This document shows positions 9,101-15,920 of a stretch of 64,000 bases of DNA, piece by piece. The DNA is from Burkholderia mayonis. GTDB taxonomy: Bacteria; Pseudomonadota; Gammaproteobacteria; Burkholderiales; Burkholderiaceae. Each line of letters begins with the position of its first letter. Position 1 is the stretch's first letter. Position numbers and translations under genes: made by a program. The stretch lies in assembly GCF_001523745.2 (NCBI RefSeq), contig NZ_CP013387.1, positions 744,001 through 808,000 of the forward strand, written 5' to 3'. The notes under the pieces are model-generated. The model saw nothing but the letters and a program-made list of their open reading frames with translations, was not told the DNA's origin and ran no database searches.

Positions 9101-9643
9101 CGCGATCACCTCGCCGCGTACGTTGACACTTCCGCGAAACCGTGGCAGGCGTTGCGTTCGAACGGCGGGCCGAACGGTATGGTCAGCCAGTCGGTTCTCA
9201 GCTCGTACGAGACGGCCGACCGCATTCGCGGCGCGATGCTCGATGATTCGGGACATCTGCGCGTGTCGACCGTGCTGCGTTTCATCGATATGGATTCGCA
9301 GTTGTCCGAAGCGCAGCTCGCGGTCGGCGGGCAGACGCTGCGCTTCGCGCACGGCGTAACGTCGCCGCACCGGATCGACTGGACCAATCAGAACACGCAG
9401 TTGGCGATCAAGTTGCAACTGAAGTCCGTCGACGGCCGGATGACGACGCTGCAGTTCGACGGGCCGTGGGCGCTGTTCCGCTTCTTCGACGCGGGGCAGG
9501 CGGTCGGCGGCATGGGGACGGCGGACCGGCGCGAGCGGCTGTATCAGACGAGCCTCGGCACGGTCCGGATCGAATGGCAGGCACTGACGCTGCCGTCGCC
9601 GATATGGTCGGGCATCCTGCAGTCGTTCAGGTGTCCGTCGTGA
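6140..9643 (+). CDS. tssM: TssM (IcmF family), type VI secretion inner-membrane ATP-binding subunit
   Basis: This 1167-residue protein has two N-terminal membrane helices (about 8-28 and 38-58) and a cytoplasmic NTPase-like domain with an intact Walker A motif GSEGSGKS at 126-133. A third membrane helix lies near 435-456 (WTAVPIVALCLLLWFGWGYV). A long periplasmic domain follows, and its end (LRFAHGVTSPHRIDW onwards) is the beta-domain that contacts TssJ in the family. TssM spans the inner membrane and periplasm and forms the channel with TssL and TssJ. It starts at the ATG overlapping the tssL stop. It is the last recognised core gene here; tssB, C, E, F, G, H and vgrG are not in the window and are presumably upstream. 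Confidence 0.95.
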   Translation: MIRTSLRIFAAILIAVLIWWVGPLFAFGIYHPLGPIWVREILVALVLIWGFWPTLARLWARLAMSPRQVKVAPKTKQLDFVDKHLRSLDQQLKERWQKEPRGRWKRWVGALTRQHRAMLPWYLVLGSEGSGKSSLVAKAVSVSGSLQDRVLGSDATYGRGDDFNFRITREAVWFDVGGRWSLRAGVDETELDAWRKLLRGMRRLRKGAPISGVVLCLDGVDMIDAPLDTRKRLADSVRARLDEMREAFGQQVQVYVALNGLDRLDGAVSTLSLLDASKWAKGVGFSLPDDGAEADAARADATWHHALQGLQQRVQQQVLYSAPAATEVTMNHAQLRFVETLSRLQKALVAWLHVALAPGETHTAARLRGVWLGSMAELADAHPAGAAGPGSSGLPVPSRALNDLWNPLIRQVSLERDSVRPSGAKSWRGRIGDALRWTAVPIVALCLLLWFGWGYVTERDYLDGVWAQFTEAKRLAQAEASYGNDGGSTLIEIANQMRYAQLQAEDAAQGMATPYFEHGLVAETARDTYYRHLQKMLMPELYNEVRRTLVSQVDGSPGDIYQTLKVYLMLCRPDRRSADDVVRWLDGRWDALSGGQYSDDDRRSLLAHVRTLISLKNVPATPEDANLVRSARAKAAQIPLVTRVLQHIHAQGLPQQVNDISLSRAAGFEASMSLRMRSNVPSTDTAVSGWFTRAGYTDVFLPRLQKSARAMLEEESWVLRDETLSGNSFQIDGLVQKLGDSARNQFLQDYIGAWQNFLNDVTVRGVTGLDDASQLAAAMMEAQSPLANLLRFAARETTLTGASDEGNIDSWIDRQKYRFEKGRRQIVGELSGQHYRTVLLPEHVVEEHFQAIRQLAAQLNRNNSIANNPLSRLFEPLYRQLGLVNGALQAGQVLPAQYDAFSRLKETAARQPEPVRGIMLDLVSSGSTMTTRESGALLNRGAAGATKMVCDQGFTSRYPLRRNTQADAGVEDFERLFSSQGLMATYFRDHLAAYVDTSAKPWQALRSNGGPNGMVSQSVLSSYETADRIRGAMLDDSGHLRVSTVLRFIDMDSQLSEAQLAVGGQTLRFAHGVTSPHRIDWTNQNTQLAIKLQLKSVDGRMTTLQFDGPWALFRFFDAGQAVGGMGTADRRERLYQTSLGTVRIEWQALTLPSPIWSGILQSFRCPS

Positions 9644-9701
9644 TGCGTCGAGCATCGGTATTCATGCGCCGAAGGGCGCGCACACTAGAAAGGAGCACGA
9701 C

Positions 9702-10061
9702 ATGATTGATCCGAAGGAAATCTTCGCCGCATGCAGCAACGCGCACCAGTACGGACAGGACGCAAGCGGCTCGATGGCGCAGCCGTTCATGAACTCGATC
9801 CCGGATTTGTCGACCGCGTCGTCGAGCAACGCGAGCAGCCTGATCGGCAACGTTCAGCAGGTCGGCTCGAAGATGCTCGAGCACATGTCGACGATCAAGT
9901 CCGCGGTCGACAAGCAGGTGATGATCCATCAGGACAACCAGCAACGTCAGAAGACTTACGACTTCAACGTCGACATGCGCGATTTGCGTCCGACCAACGC
10001 CGTTGGCTTCCCGGAGGAAATGCCGTCGATCTTCTTCGCGCCGTTCAGGACGGGCAAGTGA
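9702..10061 (+). CDS. Unknown 119-residue protein behind tssM
   Basis: The start at 9702 follows a clear AAAGGAG (9688-9694) and lies 58 bases after the tssM stop, so it probably belongs to the secretion operon. The protein has no signal peptide or membrane helix. Residues 25-85 are Ser/Asn/Gln-rich and probably helical (LIGNVQQVGSKMLEHMSTIK). The C-terminal third contains NVDMRDLRPTNAVGFPEEMP and ends FFAPFRTGK. I do not recognise the family. Small proteins in this place can be effectors, effector chaperones or immunity proteins, but nothing in the sequence decides between these. Glycine is scarce and asparagine and serine common compared with its neighbours. Confidence 0.75.
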   Translation: MIDPKEIFAACSNAHQYGQDASGSMAQPFMNSIPDLSTASSSNASSLIGNVQQVGSKMLEHMSTIKSAVDKQVMIHQDNQQRQKTYDFNVDMRDLRPTNAVGFPEEMPSIFFAPFRTGK

Positions 10062-10214
10062 TGCGGTTTGGCTGCGTGGGCAGTTGCGTCGGCGTCAGCG
10101 CGCTTCGCGCGCGGGCGTCGTCGCGCGCCGCGCGACGCCTGGCGGTGCACAGGCGAGTACCGGGCGCGCGCCGGCGCGCTCGTTTCAATCTATTGTGAGG
10201 ATGGAGATATTTCG

Positions 10215-10517
10215 ATGTCGAAACGAATCTTGGCAGGGATCGTGGTGGGGCTCATCTCGGTGAACAGCCATGCGCAACTGGGGCAGCTGTTTCAGTCGGT
10301 GAAGGAGCAAGTGACGCAGGCGGCGACGTCGCAGGTCAACCAGGGCGTGCGTTCGGCGACCGACGAGGCGGTGCAGGCGACGTCTTCGCGCACGCGCAAG
10401 GCGATCGCAACGGTGCGCTCGCCGTCGTCGTCGCCTTCGGCTGCGTCGGCGCCGACGTCGGCGACGTCTTCGACGACGGAGACGAGCGACGCGACGCTGA
10501 ACGAAGCGCGCAAGTAA
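10215..10517 (+). CDS. Small exported protein of unknown function
   Basis: This 100-residue protein starts at ATG 10215 after GAGGATGGAG (10198-10207). The N-terminus MSKRILAGIVVGLISVNSHA is a signal peptide with a likely cut after residue 20. The mature part begins QLGQLFQSVKEQVTQAATSQ and reads as an amphipathic helix with regular Val/Ala/Gln spacing. The last 40 residues are a low-complexity tail of Ser, Ala, Thr and Pro. An in-frame GTG at 10068 would give a longer version, but the ribosome site and signal peptide favour 10215. A periplasmic location is likely; function is unknown. Confidence 0.65.
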   Translation: MSKRILAGIVVGLISVNSHAQLGQLFQSVKEQVTQAATSQVNQGVRSATDEAVQATSSRTRKAIATVRSPSSSPSAASAPTSATSSTTETSDATLNEARK

Positions 10518-10577
10518 CGACCTGTCGCGCATCGCGCCGGCAGCCGGCTGTTGCACGGGCGGTGGCGGCGAGCCGGA

Positions 10578-10623
10578 CGGCTTTCGCGACGTACGGCGCG
10601 TCGAGTCATCGTCGCGAAAGCCG
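10578..10623. repeat. 13-bp perfect inverted repeat with 20-base loop
   Basis: CGGCTTTCGCGAC (10578-10590) is matched by its exact reverse complement GTCGCGAAAGCCG (10611-10623). It lies 60 bases after the stop of the small exported protein. There is no run of T behind it, so it is not a standard intrinsic terminator. It could be a Rho-assisted transcript end or an operator-like site upstream of the next promoter. Confidence 0.6.
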
Positions 10624-10624
10624 C

Positions 10625-10652
10625 TTGAATGATCACGAAACTATCGTATAAA
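10625..10652 (+). promoter_or_regulatory. Candidate sigma-70 promoter for the 10733 gene
   Basis: TTGAAT (10625-10630) and TATAAA (10647-10652) are spaced by 16 bases, directly behind the inverted repeat, and lie about 80 bases upstream of the next start codon. The match is 4 of 6 and 5 of 6 to consensus. This suggests the next gene is transcribed separately from the secretion operon. Confidence 0.45.
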
Positions 10653-10732
10653 CGTCGGTTTACGGGCGGAGTAATCGAGGCTCTTCTCGAAATCAACCAG
10701 GAGTGTCTTATTGACGGAAAAGGAGCGTATTT

Positions 10733-11104
10733 ATGTTCCAGACTTCGATAATCAGTGTCGTCGGCGTATTGGTAGCGATTGTCCTGATTTTCGTGGTAGT
10801 GACGACGTCCATGACCCTGTCGACGGTCATGTCGTCGGTTCGGGCTCAGACCGTCGTGAAGAACGGTTATGAGGCCGTTGCCGACGTCGTGAATATCGGT
10901 CAAACCGGCGTGACGCTGAATAACGTGCCGATGATGCGGATCGATCTGCGCATTCACCACAATGGCGCATCGTGGGACGTGACGATCAAGCAATTCATCG
11001 ATTTGGGGAATATTCCGCGTATCGGCGAGCGGGTGCGGGTGATGGTCGACCCGGCGGACAACAGCCGCGTGATGTATATGGGGCTCGCGAGCGGCGGGCA
11101 TTGA
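10733..11104 (+). CDS. Small membrane-anchored protein, unknown
   Basis: This 123-residue protein starts at ATG 10733 after AAAAGGAG (10718-10725). One hydrophobic N-terminal helix (about residues 5-33, VVGVLVAIVLIFVVVTTSMT) is followed by a small soluble domain that looks beta-rich (DVVNIGQTGVTLNNVPMMRI, then IPRIGERVRVMVDPADNSRV). The pattern of a linker, a beta segment and a closing phrase about returning valines and a DP turn recalls the short OB-like DUF3592-type membrane proteins, but the match is loose and I do not assign it. Base composition is less GC-rich than the secretion genes. The gene ends about 160 bases before a strongly AT-rich block. Confidence 0.65.
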   Translation: MFQTSIISVVGVLVAIVLIFVVVTTSMTLSTVMSSVRAQTVVKNGYEAVADVVNIGQTGVTLNNVPMMRIDLRIHHNGASWDVTIKQFIDLGNIPRIGERVRVMVDPADNSRVMYMGLASGGH

Positions 11105-11264
11105 TTCCAGTAAGCGCGCTTCGGTGCGTCAGAAGGCGGAATTATTCGTCGCGCGAATATGGATCGCGATGAGGGGGCGATGTCGTTTTTCAGAAGGCGT
11201 GCCGTAAATACTCGATTAAGCTTATTTTAAAAATCCATATCGACATGATGGTGATAAGCAAGTG

Positions 11265-11308
11265 CATTTTTGAAACTCGCTTCAAAATCGAAAATCGATT
11301 CAAAAATG
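11265..11308. promoter_or_regulatory. Nested inverted repeats upstream of rhlA, possible operator
   Basis: CATTTTTGAA (11265-11274) is the exact reverse complement of TTCAAAAATG (11299-11308). Inside, TTTTGAA (11268-11274) pairs with TTCAAAA (11281-11287), and TCGAAAATCGA sits at 11288-11298. The cluster abuts a TTTACA -35-like element and lies in an AT-rich block unlike the rest of the window. This is what a dimeric regulator or nucleoid protein site looks like. The binding protein is unknown. Confidence 0.45.
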
Positions 11309-11337
11309 TTTACATTTAGGAATCGATATCTTATGCT
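11309..11337 (+). promoter_or_regulatory. Candidate promoter of the rhl cluster
   Basis: TTTACA (11309-11314) and TATGCT (11332-11337) are separated by 17 bases. If used, transcription would begin near 11345 and leave a leader of about 330 bases before rhlA. By eye I see no 20-base lux-box palindrome between 11105 and 11676. Confidence 0.35.
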
Positions 11338-11676
11338 GCACTGCAGAATCCTCATTTCATAAAGCACGTCACCGCGCGACAGCAATGAAAGCGGGAAGGC
11401 GACGGAAAGCGGTAATTTCCTGGAGAGGCGTCATGCGAGATAGAGGCGCTGGAGACCACGGGCCGAGAGAAGCGGGGTGACCGCGACGGGCCCGAGGGGC
11501 GTATTGCCTGTGGAATATGAGGCGATGCGCGGCTCCGGCGAGTGGGTAGCCGTCACGGCGCGCGCGAGGCAGGGCGGGCGGATCGCGCGGGAGGGCGTGC
11601 GGCTACGTGGAGGCGTCCTTCAAGGGGAGGGGCGCGGGATCAGCTCATTTGCCGAGCAGATGCGGGAGATTACGCC

Positions 11677-12576
11677 ATGCCTATCGAGAAACAGGTCGTA
11701 GCGCTGCCGAACGGACTGAAGGTCCACGTCGAGCGTCACGTGTTCGATCCGGCCTTCGAGACGGTCATCCTCGTCAACGGCGCGCTGGCGACGACCGCGT
11801 CGTTCGGCCAGACGATCCGTTACCTGGGCGAGCGCCTGAACGCGGTGTGCTTCGACTTGCCGTACGCGGGGCAGTCGCGGCAGCACAATCCGGGCGAGTA
11901 CATTCTGACGAAGGACGACGAGGTCGAGATTCTGCTGCACCTGGCCGAGCGGTTCGAGCCGAGTTTTTTGCTGTCGGTGTCGTGGGGAGGGGTGGCGTCG
12001 CTGTTCGCGCTGGCGCGGGGGTGCGCGAGCGTGCGCCGGGCGGTGATCGCATCGTTCTCGCCGTTTTTGAACGACGCGATGACGGACTACGTGACGCGCG
12101 CGCGCGACCACATTGCGGCGGGCGAGAACCTGAAGGCGGCGCAGCTCCTGAACGACACGGTGGGGCGCTACCTGCCGCGGATCATGAAGCTGTACAACTA
12201 CCGCTACCTGACGAAGCTGCCGCGCAAGGAGCAGGACCAGGTGGCGTTCCACGTCGACCAGATCCTGTCGATGCAGCCGGAGCAGTACCTGCCGGAATTC
12301 CACAACATCGGCTGCGACGTGAAGTTCGTCAACGGCGAGCTGGACGAGTACACGACGGCGTCGGACGTGCGCCGGCTCGGCGCGTACGTGCGCCGGGCGG
12401 AGTTTGCGACGATCCGCCAGGCGGGCCACTTCCTGGATCTCGAAGGTCGGCAGCAGCAGGAGCAGGTACGCTCGATGCTCCTGAGCTTCTTCGGCGAGGA
12501 GCGGGCGAGCGGGGCGCGGGACGCGGCGCAGGGCGAGACGCTCGCGCCGCTCGGGCAGATGCCGGCGCTGTCGTAG
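11677..12576 (+). CDS. rhlA: RhlA, HAA synthase of rhamnolipid biosynthesis
   Basis: This 299-residue alpha/beta hydrolase-fold protein takes 3-hydroxyacyl units from fatty acid metabolism and joins two into 3-(3-hydroxyalkanoyloxy)alkanoate, the lipid half of rhamnolipids. The catalytic triad known for the Pseudomonas enzyme falls at the same numbers here: Ser102 in SVSWGG, Asp223 in NGELDEY and His251 in QAGHFLD. The start at 11677 gives the N-terminus MPIEKQVVALPNGLKV and is preceded by GGGAG (11663-11667); the longer frame from 11542 has no support. The upstream leader is unusually long. rhlB begins 258 bases downstream. It acts in the cytoplasm or at the inner membrane face. The last 25 residues are Ala/Gly-rich and probably flexible. 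Confidence 0.96.
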   Translation: MPIEKQVVALPNGLKVHVERHVFDPAFETVILVNGALATTASFGQTIRYLGERLNAVCFDLPYAGQSRQHNPGEYILTKDDEVEILLHLAERFEPSFLLSVSWGGVASLFALARGCASVRRAVIASFSPFLNDAMTDYVTRARDHIAAGENLKAAQLLNDTVGRYLPRIMKLYNYRYLTKLPRKEQDQVAFHVDQILSMQPEQYLPEFHNIGCDVKFVNGELDEYTTASDVRRLGAYVRRAEFATIRQAGHFLDLEGRQQQEQVRSMLLSFFGEERASGARDAAQGETLAPLGQMPALS

Positions 12577-12834
12577 CGCGCGGCGGTCCAAGGCAGCCGG
12601 GACAGGGGTGTGCGTGTCGACGTTCGGCGCGCGTCGTTCCCGGCTCGTTCAAACAGGCAAATCGGCGTGATGCGCATCGGGCCTTGCGGCGACGGAAGGC
12701 CAAGGCGAGGGGCGTTCGTTGGACGGAAGCGCGCGGCGGTGCGTATCGAGCGCCAGCCGATGGCGGCCGATCCGGTCCGCCACGGCCCGCTGCGCGCGTG
12801 CGTCGGCTGCCGCGCTGCATTGAGTGACGAAGCG

Positions 12835-14151
12835 ATGTCGAAAGTAATCGTGACGGCGATCGGGTCGGCGGGGGACGTGCACCCGCTGCTCGGGGTGAGC
12901 CGGGCGCTGGCGGCGCGCGGCCACGAGGTGGTGTTCTGCACGCATCCGCCGTTCGAGGCGGCGGTGCGGGCGAGCGGGTTCGGGTTCGAGCCGGTGGGCA
13001 CGGCGGAAGACTATGCGCAGGCGATGGCGGACCCGGCGCTGTGGCATCCGCGGACGTCGTTCAGGACGCTGTGGCGGGTGATCGCGCCGGTGGTGCGGCC
13101 GCACTTCGACGTGCTGCGTTCGCTGAGCGACGCGGACACGGTGCTGGTGGGCACGCTGTGGGCGTTCTCGGCGCGGCTGATGCAGGAGCGCTACGGGACG
13201 CGCTACGTGTCGGTGCAGGTGTCGCCGTCGACGCTGCTGTCGGCGCACGCGCCGCCGACGCACAAGCGGCTGACGATCCCGAAGGGCTTGCCGCTGGCGG
13301 TGAAGGCGGGGCTGATGACGCTGATCGAGCGTCAGGTGCTGGACCGGGTGTGCGGGCCGGAGCTGAATGCGGCGCGGCAGTCGCTGGGTCTCGGTCCGGC
13401 GCGGCGGATCCTGGGGCGCTGGCTGCATTCGACGGACGGGGTGCTGTGCCTGTTTCCGTCGTGGTTTGCGGCGGCGCAGCCGGACTGGCCGGCGAATCAT
13501 CTGCAAAGCGGGTTTCCGCTGTTCAACGAGACGGGGGCGCGGGACGCGGACCCGGAGCTGGACGCGTTCGTCGCGTCGGGCGATGCGCCGGTGGTGTTCA
13601 CGGCGGGCTCGACGCGGGTGGACGGCGCGACCTACGAGCAGGCGGTGAGGGCGGTGCTGCGGACGACGGGGGTGCGGGGGATCCTGCTCGCGCCGGACGC
13701 GCCGGCGGCATCGGAGGGGACGACGGGGCCAACGAGAACGAAGACGAATGGAGCGCAGCCGGATGGCGTATCGCTGCTGAAGCGGCGCTACGTGCCGCTG
13801 GCGGCGCTGCTGCCGCGGTGTCGCGCGCTGGTGCACCACGGCGGGGTTGGGACGGCGTCGCTGGCGTATGCGGCGGGGGTGCCGCAGGTGGTGACGCCGT
13901 TCGCGCACGACCAGTTCGACAATGCGCAGCGGGTCGCGGCGAGCGGCTGCGGGGTGAGGCTGGACGCGCCGGTGCAGGGCGAGTCGCTCGGCCGGGCGCT
14001 GCTGCGAGTGCTGGGCGATGAGGCCATCGCGGCGCGCTGCGCGCAGGTGCGGGCGCGGATGGAGGCGGAGCCGAACGGCTGCGACGAGGCGGCGCGCTTC
14101 ATCGAGCGCTTCGCTCCGAGCGTCGCGGCGCGGCAGGCGCAGCCGGCATGA
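12835..14151 (+). CDS. rhlB: RhlB, rhamnosyltransferase 1
   Basis: This 438-residue GT1/GT-B glycosyltransferase transfers L-rhamnose from dTDP-L-rhamnose to HAA, giving mono-rhamnolipid. The N-terminus VIVTAIGSAGDVHPLLGVSR and the C-terminal donor-site motif HHGGVGTASLAYAAGVPQVV (from about residue 334) are typical. Pseudomonas RhlB is about 426 residues and starts at the same place. The frame is open from 12610, but the conserved start is at 12835, where the ribosome site is weak. Codons here favour G endings (ctg, gtg, ggg), a habit that continues to the end of the rhl cluster. The stop overlaps the start of the exporter gene. Confidence 0.95.
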   Translation: MSKVIVTAIGSAGDVHPLLGVSRALAARGHEVVFCTHPPFEAAVRASGFGFEPVGTAEDYAQAMADPALWHPRTSFRTLWRVIAPVVRPHFDVLRSLSDADTVLVGTLWAFSARLMQERYGTRYVSVQVSPSTLLSAHAPPTHKRLTIPKGLPLAVKAGLMTLIERQVLDRVCGPELNAARQSLGLGPARRILGRWLHSTDGVLCLFPSWFAAAQPDWPANHLQSGFPLFNETGARDADPELDAFVASGDAPVVFTAGSTRVDGATYEQAVRAVLRTTGVRGILLAPDAPAASEGTTGPTRTKTNGAQPDGVSLLKRRYVPLAALLPRCRALVHHGGVGTASLAYAAGVPQVVTPFAHDQFDNAQRVAASGCGVRLDAPVQGESLGRALLRVLGDEAIAARCAQVRARMEAEPNGCDEAARFIERFAPSVAARQAQPA

Positions 14152-15752
14152 GCGGGCAATCGATGTCGGCGCGCGTACCCGCGAACGACGCCGATTCGGC
14201 GGCAAGCCTTCCGTCGCACAACGAACCCGCCGCCCGGCCGCTGCGCGGCGCGAGGCTCGCGCTCCTGACGTTCGCGCTGTCGCTCGCGACCTTCATCGAG
14301 GTGCTGGATTCGACGGTGGCGAACGTGGCGGTGCCGGCGATCTCGGGGAGCCTGGGGGTGTCGAACAGCCAGGGCACGTGGGTGATCAGCTCGTACTCGG
14401 TGGCGGCGGCGATCGCGGTGCCGCTGACGGGCTGGCTCGCGCGGCGGGTGGGCGAGCTGAGGCTGTTCGTCGGATCGGTGATTCTGTTCACGCTGACGTC
14501 GCTGTTGTGCGGGCTCGCGCGGGACCTGGAGATGCTGGTCGCGTGCCGTGCGCTGCAGGGGCTGTGCTCGGGGCCGATGGTGCCGCTGTCGCAGACGATC
14601 CTGATGCGGTCGTTCCCGCCGGCGAAGCGCACGCTCGCGCTCGCGCTGTGGGGGATGACGGTGCTGCTCGCGCCGATCTTCGGGCCGGTGGTGGGGGGCT
14701 GGCTGATCGACAACTTCTCGTGGCCGTGGATCTTCCTGATCAATTTGCCGATCGGGCTGTTCTCGTTCGCGGTGTGCACGCTGATGCTGCACCCGGAGGC
14801 GCAGCGGGGCGAAGCGAGCCCGATCGACGTGCCGGGGATCGTGCTGCTGGTGATCGGGGTGGGGGCGCTGCAGGTGATGCTGGACCTGGGGCGCGACCGG
14901 GGCTGGTTCGATTCGTCGCTGATCACGACGCTGGCGATCACGGCGGCGGTGTCGCTGACGTCGCTGCTGATCTGGGAGGCGGGGGAGGTGCATCCGGTGG
15001 TGGATCTGAGCCTGTTCCGGGAGCGGACCTTCACGTTCTGCGTGGTGATTATCTCGCTGGGGATGATGAGCTTCTCGGTGGTGGGGGTGGTGTTTCCGCT
15101 GTGGCTGCAGGCGGTGATGGGATACACGGCCTATCAGGCGGGGCTGGCGACGGCGTCGATGGGCGTGCTGGCGCTGGTGTTCTCGATCCTGGTGGGGCTG
15201 TACGCGAGCCGGGTGGACGCGCGGGTGCTGGTGACGTTCGGGTTTGGGGTGTTCGCGGGGGTGATGTGGTGGAGCACGCACTTCACGCTGACGATGACGT
15301 TCGCGCAGGTGGCGACGCCGCGGCTGATCCAGGGGATCGGGCTGCCGTGCTTCTTCATTCCGTTGACGGCGGCGACGCTGTCGCGGGTGCCGGACGACAA
15401 GCTGGCGGCGGCGTCGAGCCTGTCGAACTTTTTAAGGACGCTGTCGGCGGCGTTCGGGACGGCGCTGAGCGTGACGTGGTGGGACAACCGTGCGACGTAC
15501 CACTACGCGGTGGTGTCGCAGTCGGTGACGCGTGCGTCGGAGAACACGCAGCGGTACGTGGACACGCTGCACGCGATGGGGATGCACGGGGCGCGGGAGC
15601 TGAGCTCGCTGCACCAGGTGGTGCGGCAGCAGGCGTACATGATGGCGACGAACGACATGTTCTACATGGCGAGCGGGACGTGCCTGCTGCTGGCGGGGCT
15701 GATGTGGCTGACGCGGCCGAAGCGGGGGGCGGCGACGACGCTGGGGCATTGA
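14148..15752 (+). CDS. DHA2-family (EmrB-type) major facilitator exporter
   Basis: This 534-residue membrane protein has about 14 predicted helices. The DHA2 signature LDSTVANVAVPAISGSLG lies in helix 1 and an internal cytoplasmic loop with GWLARRVGELRLF follows. Such pumps move amphiphiles or drugs out with proton antiport and work with an adaptor and an outer-membrane channel. Both partners are encoded downstream (17082 and 18648), so together they make a complete EmrAB-TolC-type pump, very likely for rhamnolipids or their precursors. The ATG overlaps the rhlB stop; a second Met at residue 6 could also serve. Substrate is inferred from the operon only. Confidence 0.9.
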   Translation: MSGQSMSARVPANDADSAASLPSHNEPAARPLRGARLALLTFALSLATFIEVLDSTVANVAVPAISGSLGVSNSQGTWVISSYSVAAAIAVPLTGWLARRVGELRLFVGSVILFTLTSLLCGLARDLEMLVACRALQGLCSGPMVPLSQTILMRSFPPAKRTLALALWGMTVLLAPIFGPVVGGWLIDNFSWPWIFLINLPIGLFSFAVCTLMLHPEAQRGEASPIDVPGIVLLVIGVGALQVMLDLGRDRGWFDSSLITTLAITAAVSLTSLLIWEAGEVHPVVDLSLFRERTFTFCVVIISLGMMSFSVVGVVFPLWLQAVMGYTAYQAGLATASMGVLALVFSILVGLYASRVDARVLVTFGFGVFAGVMWWSTHFTLTMTFAQVATPRLIQGIGLPCFFIPLTAATLSRVPDDKLAAASSLSNFLRTLSAAFGTALSVTWWDNRATYHYAVVSQSVTRASENTQRYVDTLHAMGMHGARELSSLHQVVRQQAYMMATNDMFYMASGTCLLLAGLMWLTRPKRGAATTLGH

Positions 15753-15780
15753 GGCGGTAGCCGCCGCGTTCCTGATTCGT

Positions 15781-15851
15781 CGAAGCCGAAGCCGAAGCCG
15801 AAGCCGAAGCCGAAGCCGAAGCCGAAGCCGAAGCCGAAGCCGAAGCCGAAG
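15781..15851 (+). repeat. Hexanucleotide tandem repeat, (CGAAGC) x 11.8
   Basis: Eleven uninterrupted CGAAGC units run from 15781 to 15846, followed by a partial CGAAG. The array lies 28 bases after the exporter stop and 69 bases before rhlC. Perfect short arrays of this kind change copy number by slippage, and a change here would only alter the spacer, not a protein. Confidence 0.97.
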
Positions 15852-15920
15852 GGCGATGCGTCGAAGTCCTGACGACTTGAGGCATCGAAGCGGCGACGAA
15901 GCGACAACGAAGGAAGCACG

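Noticed and set aside
11105..11676. Lux-box for quorum-sensing control of rhlA
   Set aside because: Rhamnolipid genes are often quorum controlled, but I found no 20-base lux-type palindrome here by eye.
11477..11701. Possible 74-residue leader peptide overlapping the rhlA start
   Set aside because: It starts with GTG without a good ribosome site and its composition looks random; kept only as part of the long leader.
12610..12834. Upstream extension of RhlB by 75 codons
   Set aside because: The Pseudomonas enzyme begins at the residue encoded at 12835, and the extension has no conserved or domain-like sequence.
15781..15851. CRISPR-like array
   Set aside because: The units are six bases and directly joined with no spacers, so this is a simple tandem repeat. 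No CRISPR array or cas gene is seen in the window.
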